A stretch of DNA of 11,529 nucleotides from an uncultured Clostridium sp. (GTDB lineage Bacteria; Bacillota; Clostridia; Lachnospirales; Lachnospiraceae): contig UQFC01000088.1 of assembly GCA_900540335.1 (NCBI GenBank), positions 1 to 11,529 of the forward strand, written 5' to 3'. Both the position numbers and the translations under genes were made by a program. This document shows, one piece after another, positions 6,595 to 11,529 of this stretch. The notes under the pieces were generated by a model that was not told where the DNA came from, did no database searches, and worked only from the letters and a program-made list of their open reading frames with translations. Position 1 is the first letter of the stretch. Each line of letters opens with the position of its first letter.

Positions 6595-7389
6595 ATGGCG
6601 AAAATCATTACCGTCTGGGGCAGCCCTGGAAGCGGAAAGTCCATGTTCTGCTGTATCCTTGCAAAAGCCCTGACCCGTGACAAAAGGAAGGCTATTCTTA
6701 TCAGTGGCGAAATCAGCACGCCTATGCTTCCGGTCTGGCTGCCGGATCAGATTGTTGAAGCCAGTGCATCCATTGGACAGGTACTCAGCAGTGTGGAAAT
6801 TGATACTTCTCTGGTTGCCAGTCATGTAACAGTATTAAAAAAATATCCATTTATTGGTCTCATGGGATACTGCGCCGGCGAGAATCCCTTGAGCTATCCG
6901 GAAGTCAATTATCAGATGGTTTTGCAGCTGATTACCGCAGCAGCAAAGTTGGTAGATTTTGTGATTCTGGACTGCGGTCCCAATATGACCAATGTATTTA
7001 CACCAGCATCCATTGAATCCGGCGACCTGATTATCCGTCTTCTGACTCCAGATTTAAAAGGAATCAACTATTTAAAAGCACACGAGCCGCTACTTCAAGA
7101 CAAACGCTTCCGGTACAGCGATCATATGACCTTCGCCGGCATAGCACGCCCCTTTCACGCATTTGATGAAATGGGATACCTGATAGGCGGTTTTGACGGT
7201 CTGCTGCCCTATGGAAAAGAAATCGACCGCTGTGCCACAGAAGGCGGCATGTTCCAGGCAATCAAATACTGCAATTCCAAGTATACCGCATCTTTAAATA
7301 AGATACTGGAAGTTCTGGAGCAAATGGAACTTGCCGATCAGCAGGAAGAAAACATCTTCAGGGAGGATGAGCATGAACAATTTGAATGA
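6595..7389 (+). CDS. tadZ: TadZ/CpaE-like ParA-superfamily ATPase
   Basis: The 264-residue cytoplasmic protein has a P-loop at residues 9-16 (GSPGSGKS, Lys15) and a Walker B-like segment VDFVILDCGP (120-129, Asp126). TadZ/CpaE proteins place the Tad machine in the cell and belong to the MinD/ParA group. Unlike typical members, this P-loop lacks the first, signature lysine of the KGGxGK form, having Ser10-Pro11 in place of Lys-Gly. There is no N-terminal receiver-like domain, so the protein is short for CpaE. A strong AAAGGAGG ribosome site precedes the ATG. The gene ends 17 bases inside the TadA gene, pointing to coupled translation. The role is assigned mainly from its position between CpaB and TadA and from the fold motifs. 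Confidence 0.82.
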   Translation: MAKIITVWGSPGSGKSMFCCILAKALTRDKRKAILISGEISTPMLPVWLPDQIVEASASIGQVLSSVEIDTSLVASHVTVLKKYPFIGLMGYCAGENPLSYPEVNYQMVLQLITAAAKLVDFVILDCGPNMTNVFTPASIESGDLIIRLLTPDLKGINYLKAHEPLLQDKRFRYSDHMTFAGIARPFHAFDEMGYLIGGFDGLLPYGKEIDRCATEGGMFQAIKYCNSKYTASLNKILEVLEQMELADQQEENIFREDEHEQFE

Positions 7390-8743
7390 TATTTTCTTTG
7401 CCCCTGCCGCCAGTGAAGGACTTACTTATGAAAAGGTACTGGAGGATGTGCAGCGGTATTTTTCTGAAAACCATGCTTCTACTATTGCAGAAGCCGGCGA
7501 AGGCAATACGCTGCGTGCGGCGGCGGTTCTGAAAGAACTGATGATCCAGTATCTCGTCAAACGTAAATATGCCATTGACGGATTCACGACGGAAGAACTA
7601 TGTGCCAGACTCTATGAGGATATGGCAGGCTATTCGTTTTTGAAAAAATGGATCTACCGTCCAGGCGTTGAGGAGGTAAACATCAATGCCTACAATGACA
7701 TTGAGGTAATTATGAACAGTGGGCGCAGCATCAAAATTCCGGACAAATTTTCTTCTCCCCAGCACGCCATTGATGTAGTGCGCCGGATGTTAAATGCCTG
7801 CGGTATGGTAATCGATGATACTATGCCCTCAGTCATCGGTTTTTTGGACAAGAATATCCGTATCTCTGTGGATAAGACACCCATTGTTGATCCGGATGTG
7901 GGGATAAACGCCTCTATCCGTATTGTGAATCAACAGACCGTATCCGAGCAGAAGCTGTTAAATTCCGGAAGCGCCACAGCGGAGATGCTTCATTTTCTTA
8001 CTGCATGTATCCGTTATGGCGTATCTGTCTGTATCGCCGGCTCTACCGGTTCCGGCAAAACAACCATCATGGCCTGGTTATTATCCAATGTTCCCAACAA
8101 CCGCCGCCTGATTACCATTGAAGAAGGAAGCCGGGAATTTGACCTGATTAAACGGGATGAAAACGGCAATATTCTGAATTCCGTCGTCCATCTGCTGACA
8201 CGTCCCCATGAAAATCCGTCCATGAATATCAATCAGGACTTTCTCTTAGAGCGTGTCCTCAGAAAGCATCCAGATGTGATCGGTGTTGGTGAAATGCGCT
8301 CCGCGGCAGAAAGCTTATCTGCGGCAGAAAGTTCCCGTACCGGTCATACAGTCTGTACGACTATCCACTCCAACTCCTGCGACAGCACTTACCGCAGAAT
8401 GATGACACTTGCCAAAAGAAAATATAACATGGATGATTCCATCCTGATGCAGATCATGGTGGAGGCTTATCCGGTGGTAGTCTTTACCAAACAGCTGGAA
8501 GACCGCTCCCGAAAAATTATGGAGATTATCGAAGGAGAAGACTATCAGGACGGTCATCTGCTCTACCGCTCTCTATACAAATATGAAGTGGTTGACAATG
8601 TGACAGATTCTAATGGTGAAATCCATGTAATCGGTCATCACCACAGATCCGGACAAATTTCCGATGCCTTAAAAAAGCGGCTGCTGGACAATGGAATTTC
8701 TCATAAGGAATTGGAAGAGTTCATGGGAAAGGAGGCGCATTAG
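7373..8743 (+). CDS. tadA: TadA/CpaF secretion ATPase
   Basis: This is the cytoplasmic hexameric motor that powers pilus assembly in Tad systems. Numbered from the ATG at 7373 it has 456 residues. Walker A is GSTGSGKTT (223-231, Lys229). The atypical Walker B is HPDVIGVGEMRSAAE (Glu307). The His-box is TGHTVCTTIHSNS (His325, His332), as in CpaF/VirB11-type ATPases. The N-terminal part carries EEVNINAYNDIEVIM, typical of the CpaF N-domain. I chose ATG 7373 because GGGAGG (7361-7366) is then 6 bases upstream; the ATG at 7367 would leave no spacing. The length is normal for the family and no motif is missing. It overlaps TadZ by 17 bases, and its own stop touches the TadB start. Confidence 0.95.
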   Translation: MNNLNDIFFAPAASEGLTYEKVLEDVQRYFSENHASTIAEAGEGNTLRAAAVLKELMIQYLVKRKYAIDGFTTEELCARLYEDMAGYSFLKKWIYRPGVEEVNINAYNDIEVIMNSGRSIKIPDKFSSPQHAIDVVRRMLNACGMVIDDTMPSVIGFLDKNIRISVDKTPIVDPDVGINASIRIVNQQTVSEQKLLNSGSATAEMLHFLTACIRYGVSVCIAGSTGSGKTTIMAWLLSNVPNNRRLITIEEGSREFDLIKRDENGNILNSVVHLLTRPHENPSMNINQDFLLERVLRKHPDVIGVGEMRSAAESLSAAESSRTGHTVCTTIHSNSCDSTYRRMMTLAKRKYNMDDSILMQIMVEAYPVVVFTKQLEDRSRKIMEIIEGEDYQDGHLLYRSLYKYEVVDNVTDSNGEIHVIGHHHRSGQISDALKKRLLDNGISHKELEEFMGKEAH

Positions 8744-9676
8744 TTGCATTGGATTTATATCATCTGCTTTTCTTTACTCAGTGCTGGGCTTTTTGCACTG
8801 TTTGGCGTGAGACCTAAGGATTTATCAGATGTCATTTTCCGTTCCCAGAGAAAGACCGCTACTCTGACGGACGAGCTGAATGTCCTAATGGGAACGCCGG
8901 CGAAAGGATTCTTCAACCAGGACTACGAGATTAAACAGATTTTAAAGGACACTGGGCGAGCTGACCGGTACGAAGCCATTACCCGTCTGACCTTGATTCT
9001 GTTTGCTGTAGGTGCTGTTTTGGCGCTTTTAATCAACAATGTATATATGGTTCCCATATTGGGGCTAGGATTTTCTCTGATTCCCATTTGGTACCTCCGA
9101 AGTACAGCAGCCAGCTATAAAAAGCATCTGAACGAAGAACTGGAAACCGCAATCTCCATCATTACGACCTCCTATCTGCGGACAGAGGATCTGATCCGCT
9201 CTGTGAGAGAGAACCTGCCCTACATCAATGAACCGGTCAAAGCAGGGTTTGAAGCATTCGTTTATGAGAGCGAACTTATCAATGCCAATACCACCAGCGC
9301 CATCAACTCTCTGAAAATGAAGATTCCCAACAGGGTATTTCATGAATGGGCAAACATTCTCATTCAATGTCAGTCTGACCGCTCCATGAAAAACACACTG
9401 CCAACCATCGTACAAAAATTTTCTGATGTCAGGGTCGTGCAGTCGGAGCTGGAGGCTATGATGCAGGGACCGAGACGGGAAGCAATTACTATGATGTTTC
9501 TAGTAGTTGCCAACATACCATTACTGTATTTCCTTAACAAAGACTGGTTTCATACCCTGATTTACACCACGCCAGGCAAAATTGCTCTGGCAATCTGTGC
9601 AGCCATCATTCTGTTTTCGCTGACACAGATTATGAAACTGAGCAAACCGATTGAATATGGAGGTGACGGTACATGA
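8744..9676 (+). CDS. tadB: TadB-like membrane platform protein
   Basis: This 310-residue inner-membrane protein would form the platform that couples the TadA motor to the fibre. It has hydrophobic helices at about 3-21, 82-97, 101-118, 250-267 and 277-294, with a cytoplasmic GspF/T2SSF-like helical domain between about 120 and 245. The start is TTG at 8744, directly after the TadA stop, with AAAGGAGG 8 bases upstream inside the end of tadA. This is the only start that keeps the first helix. It ends in an ATGA overlap with the next gene. Sequence similarity to classical TadB is weak by eye; the call rests on topology and on its place after tadA. Confidence 0.85.
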   Translation: MHWIYIICFSLLSAGLFALFGVRPKDLSDVIFRSQRKTATLTDELNVLMGTPAKGFFNQDYEIKQILKDTGRADRYEAITRLTLILFAVGAVLALLINNVYMVPILGLGFSLIPIWYLRSTAASYKKHLNEELETAISIITTSYLRTEDLIRSVRENLPYINEPVKAGFEAFVYESELINANTTSAINSLKMKIPNRVFHEWANILIQCQSDRSMKNTLPTIVQKFSDVRVVQSELEAMMQGPRREAITMMFLVVANIPLLYFLNKDWFHTLIYTTPGKIALAICAAIILFSLTQIMKLSKPIEYGGDGT

Positions 9677-10551
9677 CATTGTTGGCATTGATTTCCATCA
9701 TCCTTTTCGGTTTTGCCGCATATAACCTAAGCTGCGCCTTTGTGGACATTCCAACCAGCAGGACATCTAAAATGATGATGCTGGCAAGAAAACAGCGGGG
9801 TACCAAAAGTGAAAAGCTGCTGGATGTTTATATTACAAAAATAGCAACATTCATTGCCCCCTTCCTGCGGCTCGACAAGCTGCAGTGCAATAAACTGCAG
9901 GCATCCCTTACGATTGCAGGGCTTTCTATAACACCAGAGGTTTATACTGCCCGTGCCTGGGTAACCGGCGGAGCAGTTGGTTTGTGTGCAATTCCCATGG
10001 TATTTTTCATGCCGTTGTTTGTTCCTGTTATCATCGGTCTTTCTGTGGCTTTATGGTTTTCTTCCTACTATGCCGCATTTGATTTTGTCAAACGCCGACG
10101 TAAACTCATTGAGGCAGAAATCCCCCGTTTTGCCCTTACCATTGGGCAGAACCTGGAAAATGACAGAGATGTTTTAAAAATCCTTACCTCCTACCGCCGT
10201 GTAGCAGGAAAGGATTTCGGCGCAGAGCTTGATCAGACCATTGCCGATATGAAAACTGGCAACTATGAAAATGCCCTGATCCGATTTGAGACCCGAATTG
10301 GAAGTCCCATGCTCTCTGATGTTATCCGAGGGCTGATAGGAGTCCTACGCGGTGATGACCAGCGGATGTACTTTAAAATGATCTGCTTCGATATGCGTCA
10401 GATCGAACAGAATAACCTGAAAAAAGAAGCAGCAAAACGACCAAAGAAGATTCAGCGCTACTCTATGATGATGTTGATCTGCATTATGATTATTTATCTG
10501 GTTGTGCTCTGTACGGAGGTTTTAAGCTCTCTGGGAGGATTCTTTGGCTAA
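9673..10551 (+). CDS. tadC: TadC-like membrane platform protein
   Basis: The 292-residue protein has an N-terminal helix (about 3-20), a central hydrophobic block (about 98-135) and a C-terminal helix (about 258-282). Between the last two lies a helical T2SSF-type domain with RKLIEAEIPRFALTIGQNLE, similar to the first-cytoplasmic-domain pattern of TadB/TadC/GspF proteins. With TadB it should form the paired platform of the Tad machine. Its ATG overlaps the TadB stop by four bases (ATGA), a classic sign of coupled translation and equal dosage. It is the last of the tightly packed machinery genes; a gap of 222 bases separates it from the pilin-like gene. Confidence 0.86.
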   Translation: MTLLALISIILFGFAAYNLSCAFVDIPTSRTSKMMMLARKQRGTKSEKLLDVYITKIATFIAPFLRLDKLQCNKLQASLTIAGLSITPEVYTARAWVTGGAVGLCAIPMVFFMPLFVPVIIGLSVALWFSSYYAAFDFVKRRRKLIEAEIPRFALTIGQNLENDRDVLKILTSYRRVAGKDFGAELDQTIADMKTGNYENALIRFETRIGSPMLSDVIRGLIGVLRGDDQRMYFKMICFDMRQIEQNNLKKEAAKRPKKIQRYSMMMLICIMIIYLVVLCTEVLSSLGGFFG

Positions 10552-10568
10552 ACGAAAATGAGGATTCT

Positions 10569-10718
10569 ATGAAAAAATACAAAAAAACTTTTTTAACGGG
10601 TAATAAGGAGACAAAAAGGTATCATTTCCAATGGCTTTTACACCAACACCCCAGGCAATACCCACCTGTACCATTCTCAAGAAAGAACATCCGCATAAAG
10701 CCTATTCGGCGTGCCTGA
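10569..10718 (+). CDS. Possible small basic peptide (49 residues), doubtful
   Basis: An ATG at 10569, about 6 bases after GAGG, opens a 49-codon frame beginning MKKYKKTFLTGNKE and ending RIKPIRRA. It is very rich in Lys, Arg and His, has no hydrophobic helix and matches nothing I know. It overlaps another small frame (10631-10741) in a different phase, so at most one is likely to be real. This is recorded because the gap between tadC and the pilin gene otherwise has no gene; it may simply be untranslated leader. Confidence 0.2.
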   Translation: MKKYKKTFLTGNKETKRYHFQWLLHQHPRQYPPVPFSRKNIRIKPIRRA

Positions 10719-10741
10719 ATAAGCAGCGGCTTTCTTTATAA
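10631..10741 (+). CDS. Possible small peptide (36 residues), doubtful
   Basis: An ATG at 10631 opens a 36-codon frame starting MAFTPTPQAIPTC and ending NKQRLSL. AAAAAGG lies about 10 bases upstream, a weak ribosome site. The peptide has two Cys (13 and 28), several Pro and His, and no membrane helix. It overlaps the 49-codon frame at 10569 in another phase. Its 3' half coincides with an imperfect hairpin (AAAGCC near 10697, GGCTTT near 10728), so the conserved element here may be RNA, not protein. Its function is unknown. Confidence 0.22.
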   Translation: MAFTPTPQAIPTCTILKKEHPHKAYSACLNKQRLSL

Positions 10742-10742
10742 T
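10737..10742 (+). promoter_or_regulatory. Candidate -10 for a separate pilin promoter
   Basis: A perfect TATAAT lies 31 bases before the pilin-like gene start. No good -35 is found 16-18 bases upstream and there is no TG extension, so support is partial. An extra promoter here would let the small pilin-like protein be made in excess over the machinery, as is usual for major pilins. Confidence 0.3.
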
Positions 10743-10773
10743 CCAACTACTTAAATTTTGAAGGAGGTTTCTC

Positions 10774-10995
10774 ATGAAAAAAATGACTTGTTCCCTTAGC
10801 AGCAAATTCCATCGTCTGGTAAATCGTACCTGGATGGCAGTCTCTAATCAGCGCGGCGATTTTTATATCTCTGATGCTGTAAAAATTATTATTGCGGTCG
10901 TGCTGGGCGCTCTGCTTCTGGCAGCATTGACGCTTATTTTTAATGATACTGTCATCCCACGAATCACACAGGAAATCGAGGGGCTGTTTAGTTAA
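10774..10995 (+). CDS. Pilin-like small membrane protein, DUF6133-type
   Basis: This 73-residue protein has a basic N-terminal region (1-28) ending NQRG, then DFYISDAVK, then one long hydrophobic helix (about 36-58) and a short acidic C-terminus. The helix pattern VKIIIAVVLGALLLAALTLIF is typical, from memory, of clostridial DUF6133 proteins. The layout is that of a Flp-type pilin with an unusual leader. It is the best candidate for the major fibre subunit, since no classical Flp gene is present. Cleavage between Gly28 and Asp29 by the A24 peptidase is a prediction. A full AAGGAGG site sits 6 bases before the ATG, which fits high expression, and a strong terminator follows directly. An alternative is a small holin-like or element-borne membrane protein. 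Confidence 0.8.
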   Translation: MKKMTCSLSSKFHRLVNRTWMAVSNQRGDFYISDAVKIIIAVVLGALLLAALTLIFNDTVIPRITQEIEGLFS

Positions 10996-11009
10996 ATTTC
11001 TTTTATTTC

Positions 11010-11051
11010 GGGGAGCTGGCTTGCAGAAAAAGGAAGCCAGCTCCCCTTTTT
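11010..11051 (+). terminator. Strong intrinsic terminator ending the pilus cluster
   Basis: GGGGAGCTGGCTT (11010-11022) pairs perfectly with AAGCCAGCTCCCC (11034-11046) around an 11-base loop. TTTTT follows at 11047-11051. The 13-bp GC-rich stem begins 14 bases after the pilin-like gene stop. It marks the end of the rightward transcript and isolates the next gene. Confidence 0.9.
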
Positions 11052-11059
11052 CTATTTAG

Positions 11060-11119
11060 ATTTCCAAATGTAGCATAATGAAAGTATAGACATTAAAACA
11101 GCAATAATTTCCAAACGTA
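11060..11119 (+). repeat. Direct repeat pair upstream of the orphan gene
   Basis: ATTTCCAAATGTA (11060-11072) recurs as ATTTCCAAACGTA (11107-11119), 12 of 13 bases identical with starts 47 bases apart. Both copies lie between the terminator and the next gene. Each is followed closely by a -10-like string (CATAAT at 11074, CTATAG at 11120). Paired regulator binding sites are plausible, as is a duplicated promoter. A TTTCCA/TATAGA pair (11061-11066 and 11085-11090, 18-base spacer) is a weak promoter candidate. Confidence 0.4.
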
Positions 11120-11140
11120 CTATAGCTGAGGTATATGGCA

Positions 11141-11515
11141 ATGAAACAACACTGTAAACTTTATCCATTTTTAAAAGCTATCCGTGGGAACTGGCACAAC
11201 GCAATCTTTTTACCATGCTGCGGCACATGTTCCTATGAACTGAAATTTCCCTGTGAAGGATACTTGCTGGCAGCAGATGCAGAAGGCTTCCCCATCCTCA
11301 TGCCAGTGCAGCACTTTCGCAAGCTGACTGGAGAATCCATTTCAGCAGAAGACTGTCGAAGCATACTAGAAGTTCAGGCATTTCAATCTGCTTATTCCTT
11401 ATACATTGAGTGGCATACCATTTCTTCCCACGAATGCCCTCTGCAGCAGCTCAGTCAATTTACCGGTACTGAACCTGCTACCAAGCAAACAATCAAAGAC
11501 GCAATACCACCGTAA
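11141..11515 (+). CDS. Unrecognised Cys-rich cytoplasmic protein (124 residues)
   Basis: I do not recognise this protein. From the ATG at 11141 (TGAGGT 8 bases upstream; the ATG at 11135 is too close to that site) it encodes 124 residues with no signal peptide or membrane helix. Early Cys residues cluster at 5, 26, 27, 30 and 38, including PCCGTC, and two more lie near DCRS and HECPL. This suggests metal binding or a redox role, but the spacing fits no motif I know. The middle (GYLLAADAEGFPILMPVQHF) looks like a compact alpha/beta fold. It is separated from the pilus cluster by a strong terminator, so it is probably a new transcription unit continuing past the window. A misread frame is unlikely given its ordinary codon use and ribosome site. 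Confidence 0.6.
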   Translation: MKQHCKLYPFLKAIRGNWHNAIFLPCCGTCSYELKFPCEGYLLAADAEGFPILMPVQHFRKLTGESISAEDCRSILEVQAFQSAYSLYIEWHTISSHECPLQQLSQFTGTEPATKQTIKDAIPP

Positions 11516-11529
11516 TCTATACGCATCGG

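Noticed and set aside
10569..10741. A c-di-GMP riboswitch (GEMM-like) before the pilin gene, suggested by GCATAAAGCC and AGCAGCGG strings
   Set aside because: The conserved core order and the tetraloop-bearing stem of the class could not be laid out, and small frames cross the same bases. A covariance-model search would settle it.
1..11529. CRISPR array, tRNA or rRNA genes, insertion sequence ends
   Set aside because: No regularly spaced repeats, cloverleaf or rRNA motifs, transposase frame or terminal repeats bounding a gene were seen on either strand.

Overview
The window looks like DNA from a Gram-positive Firmicute, most likely a gut-type clostridial species (Lachnospiraceae-like). Strong AAGGAGG-type ribosome binding sites, several TTG/GTG starts, tightly packed genes and the protein families present all point that way. 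No secretin or other outer-membrane pilus component is present, which also fits a single-membrane cell. The genus assignment is an inference.

Layout. Bases 1-1434 (minus strand) hold the N-terminal 478 codons of a YobI/KAP-type membrane P-loop NTPase, cut by the window edge, in clearly AT-rich DNA. Bases 1435-1664 form a divergent control region: a promoter candidate for the NTPase gene, an inverted repeat, an extended -10 promoter pointing right, and a terminator-like hairpin just upstream of the first rightward gene. From 1665 to 10995 a co-directional gene cluster of visibly higher G+C encodes a Tad-like (type IVc pilus / type II secretion-related) machine. In order it contains two single-helix TadE/pseudopilin-like proteins, a 34-residue membrane peptide, a Pro/Glu-rich anchored protein of the DUF6550 type, a large secreted Trp-rich protein, an A24 prepilin peptidase, a SAF-domain CpaB-like protein, a TadZ/CpaE-like ATPase, the TadA/CpaF ATPase, TadB, TadC, and a 73-residue pilin-like protein of the DUF6133 type. 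A 13-bp-stem terminator at 11010-11051 closes the cluster. After it, a pair of direct repeats precedes an unrecognised Cys-rich gene (11141-11515).

How the parts work together (inference from family knowledge): TadA is the cytoplasmic motor, TadB/TadC the membrane platform, TadZ the localising ATPase, and CpaB the assembly factor. The A24 peptidase would mature the small single-helix proteins. Three of these share an RG-[D/E] motif just before the membrane helix. The DUF6550-like and Trp-rich proteins sit where an adhesive tip or cell-wall conduit component would be expected, but their role is unknown. The small proteins are of kinds I associate with large clostridial mobile elements, so the cluster may be element-borne. 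No recombinase or conjugation gene is visible here, so that is not shown.

The most interesting items are the shared RG-[D/E] processing-site candidate, the unannotated 34-residue peptide that resembles the N-terminus of its neighbour, the Trp-rich secreted protein, the leader terminator, the 13-bp intergenic inverted repeat, and the composition break next to the YobI-like NTPase.
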